Source: Manis javanica
Lineage: Eukaryota; Chordata; Mammalia; Pholidota; Manidae
DNA: 64,000 nucleotides
Assembly: GCF_040802235.1 (NCBI RefSeq)
Contig: NC_133161.1
Span: 107,897,001-107,961,000, forward strand
Direction: 5' to 3'
A model generated the notes under the pieces. It saw only the letters and a list, made by a program, of their open reading frames with translations, did not search any database and was not told the origin of the DNA. Of the stretch, positions 22,801-34,624 are shown one piece after another (the stretch's first letter is position 1; every line of letters starts with the position of its first letter). Position numbers and translations under genes: made by a program.

Positions 22801-25800
22801 CACAGGCTGGCTGTCACCTGTTTCCACAGTCTCGGGTCCTCAAGCAACATGTGGGCGAAAGGAACTTCCATGCCTTCTACCAGGTGAGCCAAAGCAGGTG
22901 GGGGCAGGCAGGGGACCCTCCCATTGGGGCGGGATCTCCCTGGACACGGGCAGTGTCTGCACCCTATCTGACTCTGAGGCGGGTTCTACCAGGACTACTG
23001 TTTCTACACCCTGTGAGACCCAGTGAGGTAGGTTTTCCCTGGACTTGGGCACTTGTTTACACCAACTCTGGCCACTGAGGTTGATCTGCCTGGATACAGG
23101 CAGTGTCTACACTGTGGCCAACCACTGAAATAAGCTCTCCCAGGACATAAGATCTCTAGTGTCTGGCCCACTGACTCTCTGCACATTGGTGGTCTATACC
23201 ATGTCTGACCCATTGATGTCAGATCTCCCCAACTCTGGAGGTGCCTACACAATGTCTGACTATTGAAGTGGGATCTCCCAGGACACAGACAGTGTCTACA
23301 TTTTTCCAACCCAGTGAGGTGGGATCTCTGTGGACTCGGGTGGTAACTACATTCTTTCTGACACACTGAAGTAGGTTCTTCTGGAGGACAGGTATATATG
23401 TCTGGCCTCTGAAGTGGGTTCTCCCTGGACTCACACAGTGTCTACACCATGTATGACCACCGAAGTGAGATCTCTCACTGTTCTTCCATGGTATCTACAC
23501 TATATCTGACCACTGAAGTGTTTTTTTTTTCCTGGACTCTCATGGTATCTACACCATATCTGACGACTGAAGAGCATTATGATTGGATTCATTCAGTGTC
23601 TACTCAATGTCTGATGAAGAGTGGGTTCTTCCTGGACTCAGGCAGTGTCCACACCATCCCTGAGCTCCCATGTCTGTTGTCCAGCATGTGGGTGGGGCTT
23701 TGAGCTCAGGTGGCCTAACGGAGAGGCATTGCTATCCTCCAGGTGCTGTGGGGCTGTGACGACAAGGAGCTCCAGGAACTGCACCTGCAGAGGAACCCTG
23801 CGCTGTACAATCTCACACGCCAGGGGGCAGGGCTCAGTGTGAGTGGGGGCAGGGCACCACTGGAGCTGAGGCCCAGTCCAGAGCCCTGGTGCTGGCGGTT
23901 AGCAGCTTCATCAGGGCCCGGAGCCATGGAGCGGCACAGCAGAATTGCAGGGCTCTGTTACAGCAGGCTTTCGGAGGGAGGGGTTGGCCTTGGCATGGGG
24001 AGGGGTGCTGAGCCCCTTATCTCCCAGGCCTCAGACAGCGATGAGAGAAGCCACCACCAGGCAGTGACAGAGGCCATGAGGGTGATCGGCTTCAGTCCTG
24101 AGGAGGTGGGCTCCGTGTATCGGATCCTGGCTGCCATCCTGCACCTGGTAAGGTTGTCTTGTGGGCATGGTTGGGGGTCACCTTCCCACATGTTGTACCT
24201 GAGTGTCCCTGGAGAAGGAAACTGGCCCTGTAGCCATGTAGCAGGCTCATTCCTCCCTCTGCTGAAGCCAAGTTCCTCCTGATGTGGGCTCCCTCGAGCT
24301 GGGTGCTCTGCTTGTCTAGACTGTGGCAGGTTAGCCTGGCAACGTGCCTGGTCCACACCTGGCAGATGAGCCCCCCGCTTAGTGGACAAAGGCAGTCTGG
24401 GCTCAGTAAAGCCGAGTATCAGGCTAACCTGCATGTTGCTTCTGTCATCGAAGAGCTGTGTGGCTCTGGGCAGGCTACTCAGCACCTCTGAGCCTCCATC
24501 CTCCCTGAAGTAGCCGGAGGCATAGGTAGCACACAGCTGGCTGTGGTGGGAGGCAAGTGGGATCTTTCCTGGGGTCTTCTGGGCAGGAAGCCTTGGGGAA
24601 GCTCTGGTGGACTCTGGCTAACACTTTCCCATCTCTGGTCCCACCACACTCCACCCCTGCCTTCCCTTCTTCCTCCCCAGGCAGAGGTGTGCAGGCTGCC
24701 CAGAGACATGGAGCCTGACTCTTCCTGGTCCCCTATCACCAGGGAAACATGGAGTTTGTGGAGACAGAGGCCGGCGGGCTGGAGCAGGGACACCTAGCTG
24801 TGGCTGAGGAAGTGCTGGTGAACCACGTGGCTGAGCTGACGGCCACGCCCCGCAAGCTTCTGCTGCGCTCCCTGCTGGCCCGCACAGTGGCCTCAGGAGG
24901 CAGGGAGCTCATTGAAAAAGGACACTCTGCAGCTGAGGCCAGCTATGCCCGGGATGCCTGTGCCAAGGTACTCTGGGGCCTCAGCCAGGGTGGCACCCAG
25001 GAGGCTTTCCTGAAGGAAGCAAGGCCAGAGGCAGCCAGAAGCAGCCAACACCTGGCCTCTCTCCAGGCAGTGTACCAGCGGCTGTTTGAGTGGGTGGTGG
25101 ACCGAATCAATGGTGTCATGGAAGCCCGGGGCCGCGATCCCCGGCGCCACGGCAAAGATACAGTCATTGGTGTGCTGGACATCTACGGCTTCGAGGTGTT
25201 TCCTGTCAACAGGTGGGCGGCCCAGCCACCACTTCCCACACTCTGACCCCCACCTTCTGGGGCCAGCGGGGAGCAGGACCCCCAGCATCTGCCTGGCCCC
25301 AGGCTCATGTTTCCGAGTCAGCCTCGGCTGTGCCACCATTCAGTCGTGCCCAAGAAGGTGAAATCTGGGGCTCACATCCCCTTGCCATGGCTCCCAAATC
25401 CACTCAGAGTGTGCATGCCAAGACTGGGATGCAGGATGGGCCCAGAGAGGCAGATGTACCCCACAGTGGGGCCCTTGGGCCCACTCCAGGGGAGCCGCGG
25501 GTAGAAGCCTGCTGACCCTGCCCTTAGTCCTCACAGAGTGGGGAACCATAGTGGGGGCAGGTGTGACCCTGAGCGCTCCGCTGCAGTTTTGAACAGTTCT
25601 GCATCAACTACTGCAATGAGAAGCTGCAGCAACTTTTCATCCAGCTCATCCTGAAGCAGGAGCAGGAGGAGTACGAGCGGGAGGGCATCGCCTGGCAGAG
25701 CGTGAGTCCCGGGCGGGCTGGGCCAGGCCAGGCCGGCCGGGGCAGAGGTGGGCCCGGGTGGCTGGGCGGCGGGCAGGACAGGAAGGGTCACGGTCAGGGC

Positions 25801-28800
25801 GGGGTGGGGCTGGGCTGGCCAGTGGGGAGGGGCGGGGCCAGGAGGCTGGGAGGCATGGGGAGGGGGCTAGGCGGTGGCGCTGGGAGGCGGGGCTGGCTCG
25901 GCAGCGCTGGTCGCTCTACCCAGGTGGAGTACTTCAACAACGCTACCATAGTGGACCTGGTCGAGAGGCCGCATCGGGGCATCCTGGCGGTGTTGGATGA
26001 CGCCTGCAGCGCCGCGGGCACCATTACCGACAGGATCTTCCTGCAGACCCTGGACACGCACCACCGCCATCACCCTCACTATGCCAGCCGCCAGGTGCCC
26101 CTGCCCCCTGCGCTACCCCACCAGTGCACCCCCAGCTTGCCCAGGCGCTGGCAAGCCCCCACAGGTGCCATGCCGCCTGTCTTGGGGGCCTTGATTGAGG
26201 CCTGACCTTTACTGCAGGAGTGTCCCCACCTAGAGCCCCACCTTCTAGGGCTTGACTCTGGCTCCCCACCTCCCACAGCTCTGCCCCACAGACAAGACCA
26301 TGCAGTTTGGCCGAGACTTCCGGATCAAGCACTACGCGGGGGATGTCACGTAAGGCCTCCCACTCAGCATCTGGCCCTTATCTCTTAAAGACACTGAAAA
26401 CATGTGTTCCCCGGATTCACAAGTGGAAGAAGGCAGGGGGGCTCTTGGAGTGGTGTACCCAGCCCTGCTGCATCCTGAATATTCTGGGGAGCTTTAAAAA
26501 ATGCCTGGGCCTGGGCCCCACCCATCCAGCATCTAGGGCAGGGGCAGAGATGAAGAGGGCAGCCAGCATGAGCCTCTGCTCTGAGCCCAGGGTCATTCCC
26601 ATCAGACTAAGCAATGAGTCCCCCTGGAGTGCAGGTCAGCGTGGGGGGCTGAGGGGCTAGAGTCTGCATTTCTAATAAGTTCCTCAGCTGGCCCTCTGTC
26701 ACACTGAGGACGCAGGCCCAGGGGGCCTTCAAAATTGCCATACTTATTAATTCACCTGGCCCCGAAGCGGAGTTGAGTGACTCACAGTGAGGCACAGGAG
26801 TGCCCAGTGTGTCTTTCACGAGGAGGAGAGATGGAGCAAAGAAGGCAAGGCAGAGAGGCAGGTTCCATGCCCACCCCCGCCTCTGCAGGGGCAGAGGATG
26901 CAGCAGGGTCTGGGCATCGAGTTCTCTGGCCGAGAAGTAACCATGAATCAGAGGTTCTCAGTGACTCTGAGTCTCTGGTTGTACTTGTGGAAACTCGCAG
27001 GCACTGTTCTGAGCTTGTGCCCTATGCACAGGCACAGAGGCTAGTAACATGATCCAGGTCATACAGCACATAGGCAGGGTGCCCGCTAAGTGCTAAACCT
27101 TTGGCTCCAGGGAGAGGCATCACCCGACCCCAGCCAGTTCCAGGAGACAAACTGCGGAGGCGGGGGAGGCAAAAAGGCGACCGTGGTAGCCAGTGGGAGG
27201 GCTGGGGCGGGGCTTCTTGGTGCAGAGGTCCCGCCCTCAGGGCTGGTCCCGCAGGTACTCAGTGGAGGGCTTCATCGACAAAAACAGAGACTCACTCTTC
27301 CAAGACTTCAAGAGGCTGCTCTACAACAGGTGAATGGGCTCGGTGGGTGTGCATGGGGGCATCCAGGCTGAGGGCCTCCAGATGCTCGCTTCCATCCCCC
27401 ACCCAATGGGCAGATGCCTGCTGTTCCACTCAGGCCTCAAGACTTAGCAGTGGCCTGGGGCATGGGGCCTGCCTCCATAGCACAGACCCCACCCTGCGGG
27501 CAATGTGGCCAGATGGGCAGCAGGACATCACAGAGGTGACCAAGCGCCCCCTGACAGCTGGCACACTCTTCAAGAACTCCATGGTGGCCCTGGTGGAAAA
27601 CCTGGCCTCCAAGGTAATACCCGCACCCTAGACCCCTCCTGGGTCTTACGCTTCAAGTCAGATCCCCAACCTCTGCACATCTTGGGGAAGGGGATGTTCA
27701 TTTCATGCCTTTCTTGGGCTGCATACTCTCCAGCAGAGAGGTTGAGATGTCCCTGTGGACTGGAATAAAGCAGGGTTTGAACCTGCCTTCCCTGGCCCCA
27801 CTGCTTGTCAGGTGGGGAGGGGAGGGTGGAGAGGCCCTACCCAGTGTCTGGAAGCTGGGATCACAGGCACAGGAAGGTGGCCTGAGCTTTTCTGCAGCTT
27901 GGGGCCCGCAGTCGGGCAGCAGGAAGACACTAGGGCCTGGGTGGCAACAGAGCATGAGGGCCACAGGGAGGCAGGAGCAAGGGCCATGGGTTTGTAGCTG
28001 CCCCATCTGGTGCTGGGCTTCCCTGCCAGAGCCTCTTCTCCTTGGGGATAGACTGTGGGAGGCATGTGCAACAGCACACCAGAGCTCACCTGCCGGCCCA
28101 GTGGCATGGGGCTGTGACATCGGTCTGCCCAAGTGTCCTCTGTCCCCCCAGGAGCCCTTCTATGTCCGCTGCATCAAGCCCAATGAGGACAAGGTGGCCG
28201 CAAAGCTAGATGAGGGCCACTGTCGCCACCAGGTTGTCTACCTGGGGCTGCTGGAGAACGTGAGGGTCCGCAGGGCTGGCTTCGCTTCTCGCCAGCCCTA
28301 CTCTCGGTTCCTGCTCAGGTATGGCCCCTGCTGCCCAGGATTACTGCCACCCTGCCCCCTGTGGGCTCTGTTACTATGTGGAGTCCCAGGGGTGGGCAGG
28401 GGGCCCCAAAAGCTGCTGGCAATGCTCAGATGTCAAAACACATGAGAGCTGGCACACTGCTACCATCAGGACATTGACATTCAGCCAGGACCCTTGTGGG
28501 ACCCAGGGGCATGGTATCCACTGCCCTGTCCTTGGTGATAGGTACAAGATGACCTGTGAGTACACATGGCCCAATCACCTGCTGGGCTCTGACAAGGCTG
28601 CCGTGAGCGCCCTCCTGGAGCAGCATGGGCTGCAGGGGGATGTGGCCTTTGGCCACAGCAAGCTCTTCATCCGCTCACCCCAGTCTCTGGTCACACTGGA
28701 GCAGAGCCGCGCACGCCTCATCCCCATCATCGTGCTACTGCTGCAGAAGGTGTCGTGTGGGGTTGTGTACCACGGGGAGTGGGGCTGCATGCTGGGAGGA

Positions 28801-31800
28801 GGGGGTCTGTGCACTCACCAGCAATGTGAGTGCAGATAGACTGCAGGAATGCCAGTGGGAATGCAGGAGCCCCTCTGGCAGGAAACATGCCAGGTGCATA
28901 AGTGCCTGAAGTAAAAAGTGTGGTTCAGGCCACCTCAGTCCTGCCGGCTAAGGGGCCCAAGGTGGAAGCAGGTGCTCAAAACAAGATTCTCAGGAATCTC
29001 CTGCCTGCCTGCCTGCCTGCCTGCCTTCTTTCCTTCTTGTCTTCTATTTATTCTAAAAGGCTTCAGACCTAAGGAAAAGTATGCAGAATGTGTACATGGT
29101 CATTGTCCAGTGTCAGCCACATCACCTCAGGACACTGGTTGGTGTGGATGCCTGCACCTCTATTCCAGTTACTCAGAAGCATACCACTTCATTTATGATC
29201 ATTTTAGTTTGCATTTCCAAAGTATAGGGATTCTGCCACCTCCCTCACAAATTTAACATTTCAAACCTATAGGAAATTGAAAGATGGGTACAGTGATTAC
29301 CAGTGACCTGGATTGGTGTGGTTGGATGCTCCCTGCACACTTGTCTTTCTCTCTGCACACTGATACCCATGCACATATTTGTAAGTTTTCCCGAACCATA
29401 AGAAGTAATGACACCCCTCACTACTTTGGCAGGCACATCCTGAGAACAAGGCTGTTCACCTGTGTAACCGCAGTGGCATTAGCATGTTGAAGAAATCTGA
29501 CACTGATAATGTGATCTTCCCACCTAAGTATCTAATATGTAGGCCACACTCAAATTTCCACATGTGCTCCTCTGTCACCCATTTCATTCCTTCCAGAACC
29601 CAGAATCCAATCTGGCTGGCACTGCATTAAGTTATTTACTCTCTCCTGTAACACACAGATTCTTTTTAAGAATGAGACACAAAACCGCCATGGCAGAGGG
29701 TGATTTCTGGTACCCACACTCCCACCTCCCCAGTCTGTGAGAGCCAGGGTCCACACTTTGCAGTTGAGTGCGGCACTGTTTACTCTGCTTCAAGCTGTGG
29801 GTCTGCTGGGCTGTCTACTTTGTAGGGTTTCCAGTCTGGGTTTTGATGGCTGTTTTTTAAGGGTACCCATCTGTTTGGGGGTCATCTGGGAGATGGAGCT
29901 TAGACCTGGACCAAGTTCAGATGCCAGGTGAACAGCTGGTACTTGCCCTTCTGGGTAGGAAAGCACCTCCATCTGCCTATGCCAGGTCTCAGCTTAACAG
30001 GCAGGAGCAGGAGGGTGGTGCCTTCCCAAGAGTCAGCAGGAACCATCCTTCAGCCATGTGGCAGCTTCTGGGTACCAAGGGCAGATCAGCCTGACCTAGA
30101 ACCTGCAGAGTGTGGGTGGAGAAGCTGGCCTTCCCTGGAGATAAGCCAGTGTTTTCAGGAAAGATGAGAGATCAGGGCTGTGGATTGGAGTGAGGGAGGC
30201 CGGCCTGGCCCAGCCTGACTAAGCACCTCTGGCCCTGGGTTCCCCAGGCATGGCGGGGCACACTGGCCAGGTGGCACTGCCGGCAGCTGCGAGCCATCTA
30301 CACCATCATGCGCTGGTTCCGGAGACACAAGGTGTGCGCTCACCTGGCCGAGCTTCAGAGGCGATTCCAGGCTGCAAGGCAGCCCCCACTCTATGGCCGA
30401 GACCTCATCTGGCCACTGCCACCTGCAGTGCTGCAGCCCTTCCAGGACACCTGCCGTGCACTCTTCTGCAGGTTCATGCCCATCACTCTCCTATTAAGCT
30501 GGTGCCCACTGAACACCTGGATGGGTCACTGGACCCTGTAGTGCTGGCTGGGAGATGAGAAGCAAGAACCCCTTCGATAAGTGGGAGAGTAGGGGCTATG
30601 CACCTGAGCTGGCTGCCCATGCCCCACAGGGGCAATGAAGCTCTGATATCCCTAGCACCGTGCTGGGCACTTGGAGGGGCCACAGACCTCCATTTTCTCT
30701 CTAGAGGCCTGCAGGGGAGGGTGTCTGGCCAGGGCTAGGGTGCAGGGGAAATTCCATCTGAGTGGGGCTTTGAAGGCTGAGTAGGAGTTCTCCAAGAGGT
30801 GGAGCACAGAGCAACCAGTGAGCTCAGAGTAGGAGGGGCCTCCTACCCCTAAGACCAGGGAGGCTGGGGCAGGGAGGGCAACCAATAAGAGACTGAGGGA
30901 CTTGGCCTTCTGTGTGGGAAGGGCAGGGCCACGGGTGGGGAAGGCCAGGGAGCACAGGGGCCTGTCTGACCACCTGGCCCTCTCCAGGTGGCGGGCCTGG
31001 CAGCTGGTGAAGAACATACCCCCTTCAGACATGGCCCAGATCAAAGCCAAGGTAGCTGCTATGGGGGTCCTGCAAGAGCTGCGGCCAGACTGGGGCTGCC
31101 ATCGGGCCTGGACCCAGGACTACCTGTCCTCTGTGAGTGTTGGGGCCTCAGGGCTGAGCACCAAGCAGGCGTTCAAGGCTTAGGCCCTGCTGTGTCCTCC
31201 CAAACTGTGCTGTCCCTGTCCCTGGCCTGTTTCATGATCCATGCCCCTCTGCCCCTGACTCCACCTCTGAGACACAGGGTCTTCCACCCAGAACCGGCTG
31301 ACCAGGGCTTTACCAAGCACCTCCTCCTCTGCTTGACTCCCACTCCCCTTCCCTGGGTTCTTGCACTGCCCCCTCTTCCCAGGTACAGCCCCACCCCTTG
31401 TTCTCTGACACAGCGCCCCCCTTCTCTGGCCCAGCCCCACCTTTCTCAGTCTCAGACTCCCTCAGACACAGCCCCCACGAGCCCCACTCCAGCCCAGGCA
31501 CTGTGGGTACACCCCTGGCCAGTCGGGGGCACACACACACACACGCACACACGCTTAGGGCTTGAAGGCAGACCCAATGGGAGGCTGGTGTATAGCCTTA
31601 CCCAGTTTCCCAAGGTGAAGGATGGCTGTGCCATGGTCCCAGGGCTCTGCCTGTCTCCTCAGGCCACCGACAATCCCGCAGCCTCGGACCTGTTTGCTCA
31701 GCGACTGAAGATGCTCCGGGACAAGGACGGTTTTGGGGCCGTGCTCTTCTCCAGCCACGTGCGAAAGGTGAGGGTGTAGGCCAGCCTGGCCAGGCCAGCC

Positions 31801-32540
31801 TGAGGTCTGAGCTGCTCCTGAGGGGGTGAGGGTGGGAGGGCCCGTGCAAAAACCGGGAGCGGGCGTTCTGCGGTGGGGTACGTGATCCAGAAGCGTGCGT
31901 CCCGCAGGTTAACCGCTTCAACAAGAGCCGGGACAGGGCGCTCCTGCTCACGGACAGGCATCTCTACAAGCTGGAGCCCGCCCGGCAATACCGGGTGATG
32001 CGGGCCGTTCCCCTGCACGCGGTGAGACCCTCGCGGGGCCGGGCGGGACGGGGTCGGGCCCGGGGCTCTGAGGCCCGCGGGGGCGGGGCCAAGGAGGCGG
32101 GCCGGCCGCACCCCTGACCCTGAGCCCGGCTCTCAGGTGACCGGGCTGAGTGTGACCAGCGGGCGGGACCAGCTGGTGGTGCTACACGCGCGGGGCCAGG
32201 ACGACCTGGTGGTGTGTCTGCACCGCTCGCGGCCGCCGCTGGACAACCGCGTGGGCGAGTTGGTGGGCGTGCTGGTCGTGCACTGCCAGGAGTGAGTCCA
32301 GGGCTCGGGGAGGGCCGCGGGTCTGCGGAGCTCCGCCCGCCCGCCCCTGCCGCTGACCCCGATCCGCTCCCGCCCCTCTTCAGGGTAGGACAGGCCCTGG
32401 AGGTCCGCGTCTCCGACTGCATCCCCCTGAGCCAGCGCGGGGTCCGGCGCCTTGTCTCCGTGGAGCCGCGGCTGGAGCAGCCGGAGCCGGATTTCTGCTG
32501 CAGCCGCGGGGCCTTCACCCTCCTCTGGCCGAACCCCTGA
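19871..32540 (+). CDS. MYO1G: MYO1G, unconventional class I myosin Ig (22 coding exons)
   Basis: MYO1G is an actin-based, membrane-linked class I myosin of haematopoietic cells, acting at the plasma membrane. Coding exons: 19871-19962, 21211-21419, 21587-21680, 22425-22590, 22830-22883, 23743-23838, 24028-24147, 24743-24967, 25067-25212, 25587-25701, 25924-26094, 26279-26349, 27255-27329, 27481-27613, 28152-28318, 28542-28749, 30248-30471, 30988-31132, 31663-31767, 31908-32021, 32137-32291, 32384-32540. All introns are GT-AG, phases agree, and the total is 1014 codons including TGA (1013 residues; human about 1018). Motor motifs: P-loop GESGAGKT at 101-108, switch I NHNSSR at 155-160, switch II DIYGFE at 390-395. 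An IQ-type neck follows around 705-740 (AWRGTLARW), then a basic TH1 tail to the C-terminus with a PH-like stretch ([20 protein letters not shown]). The start is the ATG of [13 protein letters not shown], as in the family. MYO1D is the nearest paralogue, but the residue pattern is MYO1G. Exon 6 begins with VLWG after FYQ, slightly unlike the family. The gene looks intact. Confidence 0.97.
22920..23680 (+). repeat. Degenerate minisatellite in MYO1G intron 5
   Basis: About 14 imperfect copies of a roughly 50-bp unit fill the intron. Each holds variants of GGATCTCCCTGGACTC, CAGTGTCTACACCATG and TCTGACCACTGAAGTG. The TCTGAC...TGAAG core recurs at about 22962, 23205, 23250, 23355, 23400, 23450, 23500, 23560 and 23605. 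Copies differ by substitutions and small indels, so the array is old. Confidence 0.85.
24405..24535 (+). repeat. MIR SINE fragment in MYO1G intron 7
   Basis: GAGCTGTGTGGCTCTGGGCAGGCTACTCAGCACCTCTGAGCC follows the MIR core order closely (seen here in pieces). Ancient and diverged. Confidence 0.65.
26430..26760 (+). repeat. Old DNA-transposon-like fragment (hAT/MER type), MYO1G intron 12
   Basis: CTGGGGAGCTTTAAAAAATGCCTGGGCC...CCCCACCC and the later GCATTTCTAATAAGTTCC are characteristic of an ancient non-autonomous hAT-type element. The family name is not certain. Confidence 0.5.
29001..29060. repeat. (CTGC)n / CT-rich simple repeat
   Basis: Six or more CTGC units at about 29001-29024 are followed by a CT-rich run, in MYO1G intron 16. 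Confidence 0.85.
29040..29660 (-). repeat. Old interspersed repeat remnant in MYO1G intron 16
   Basis: The stretches GTACATGGTCATTGTCCAG, CACATCCTGAGAACAAGGC and CCAATCTGGCTGGCACTGCATTAAGTT have the texture of a diverged ancient repeat (possibly L1-related). Family and orientation are uncertain. Confidence 0.3.
31525..31556. repeat. (CA)n microsatellite
   Basis: A short CA run with two CG interruptions lies in MYO1G intron 18. Confidence 0.9.
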
Positions 32541-32616
32541 CTCGGACGCTTCACCGGGACTGAAGACCCAGGGGCCCTCTTCCCTCACCTCGCGGAGGGC
32601 TGCCTGAGTGCTAAAC

Positions 32617-32622
32617 AATAAA
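32617..32622 (+). promoter_or_regulatory. MYO1G polyadenylation signal
   Basis: AATAAA lies 77 bases after the MYO1G stop codon, followed by a GT-rich stretch at 32628-32660 suited to cleavage-factor binding. It implies a very short 3' UTR of about 100 bases. Confidence 0.85.
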
Positions 32623-32659
32623 GGATGCTGTGTAGGCCTGGTGTGGGCTTGTGTCGGTG

Positions 32660-34620
32660 GGGGGCAGCCACGGGCCACTACCACCTTCACAGTGTCACCC
32701 CTAATGGGTCACCCAAACTGGAGACTCCGTGTTGGTGGGGCAGCAAGACCCCGTCCCCCAGGGCCCCAGCCTTAGGGACTGGCTGGACGTGGAACCTGCT
32801 GTCTGAGAGGAAACAATGCCCTTTATGCCCTAGGATGCCCCCTGGGTGTCAGACTGTCCCCACAGCAGAGGTCTCTCCCTTTCTCCCCTTTCCCATAGAG
32901 GTCCTGGCCTTGTTCCTACTGGGTCATCAGGGATGCTTGAGGGTCCCAAGGTCATCCCCGGCCTTGGGCAGAGAACACACTGGGGCCCAGGGCAGTCCCA
33001 CTTGCAGATGTGGTTGGGTGAAGTCCCAGCAGCTGTCTGTGACCTGCTGGACATGGGCCTTCCAGGCCCTGGGAAACCAACTGAGGGACTTGAGCCGCCA
33101 GGCCCTGCCGGAGTCTGCAAGCAGTGCCTTGTGTGAGTCCAGGGCTCGTGGGCTTCTGGGGAAACTGCCCTAAGCAAGGCCAGAGGGGCCACACCTTGCT
33201 GCTAGGTCTGCACAGCCCTGCCCCTCCTCAGATGCCCCCTCCGTACCCCCTACCCATCCCTGAACCCTCTCCTCCCTCAGGCTCCCCTTCCCAGTCCCCC
33301 TTCCCCTTGCCAGTGCCAGGACCCTCCCCAGACCTTCCCCACCAGAGGTCCCCTGGCAACCCCCACATAGCCACCTGTCTCAGGCTCTGGTGGCTTTGGG
33401 ACAAGCAGGCATCTCCCTTGCAGAGCAATCCACATGAAGGGTGCTTGGGTCTGTGGCCCTAAGCTGCCCTGGACATGAGGTGGTCCCTGCCCCTTGCAGG
33501 CTCCCCAGGTGGCTGTGAGCACAGCTTGTCACAGAGCTGACAGAGTCACCTGCTTCCTTTCCAAATTCTCCCTCATCTTCAGGAAGACTGGCTGCCTATC
33601 TGACAGATGGGCTTAGTTGGAGAGAGAAGACTTCACAGGGGAGTGCTTCACACACCACCTGGCAGCACTTAGGCACAGGCTGGGGGTCACCCTACACCCC
33701 AGGGCCCAAAGCCAAAGGATTTGTCCAGCCTTGAGGGAGAAAGATCAGGACTGCAAGGTGCCTTCCTGGGGATACAGGGTCCTGACACATCCAGTCCAAG
33801 AGTGGTAGGCTAACAGGCTGAGAAGAGGAACTCCGTAGAACCCCACTACTGAGCTCCGACCTGCATCAGGTGATTGACATGCACTACACAGCACTTTACA
33901 AACCCTTAATATTTGTCATAAATTGCCTACTATGTGCCACTGTTGTAAACACTTCACAAATATCACCTGCCTCATACCTAAAAGTCCCATTTTCTCACTG
34001 TTACAAGTGGGAAACAGATTCTGTGACTTGCATGGGGCCAGACCAGATGCTGAGTGGGGCAGATCAAGGCACATGCCCCTCACGTCCCACCTACCCAGAA
34101 CCACTCTTGCAGACAGGGGTACTTGCCATCTTGTGGGTTGGCATGGGTCAGCAGCCACCATCAGAGGCCAAATTCATGCATGTGGGCCACCAGACCCGGG
34201 GGTGTCCAGGCCTGTGCAGGCTTGCATGAGAGTCTGGGCTGCTCCCAGGAGTGGCTATATCCAGAAGAGGTGGAAACAGTTCTGGGGCCAAGTCTCCAGA
34301 TTGTCAAGAGCATATGGAGAGGCCAGGGGAGGAGGCCCGAGGGAGAGAGACAGAGATGCAGAGTGGGGAGGGAGGCCCGCGAAAATGCCAGCAGATTTTA
34401 AGTGGAATCTTCAATTAATAAAATGGTGGTTGTTTTAAGCCACTAAACTGAGTGGTGCTTTTTCACACAATGATGTATAATTGAAAAAAACTGAACTTTC
34501 TGACCCATGACTGTGTTGAGATCTAACCAGTGACCAGTGGTGAGGTCTGTACTATCCTCTATGATGTGCTTCAGGTTAATTGTTAGGACCATCACATTTT
34601 GATGCTATTGTGAATGGAAA
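32660..34620. other. Unique DNA downstream of MYO1G, with a MIR
   Basis: GC-rich and C-rich single-copy-looking DNA with no recognised exon. A MIR-like segment lies at about 33865-34050 (CCTACTATGTGCCACTGTTGTAAACACTTCACAAATATCACC). Open frames here look like chance. Confidence 0.45.
33865..34050 (+). repeat. MIR SINE fragment
   Basis: TTGCCTACTATGTGCCACTG, then ACACTTCACAAATATCACCTG, then TTTTCTCACTGTTACAAGTGGG, in the order expected of a MIR. Confidence 0.7.
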
Positions 34621-34624
34621 CTCT

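Noticed and set aside
22920-23680. A CRISPR-like array of spaced repeats
   Set aside because: The units are degenerate, contiguous and sit inside a mammalian intron. This is a minisatellite.
27705-28445. A 246-codon open frame
   Set aside because: It consists of MYO1G intron 14 plus exon 15 read without splicing.
30988-31779. A 263-codon frame in MYO1G exon 18 and intron
   Set aside because: It is out of frame with the conserved myosin tail, whose splice sites fit perfectly.
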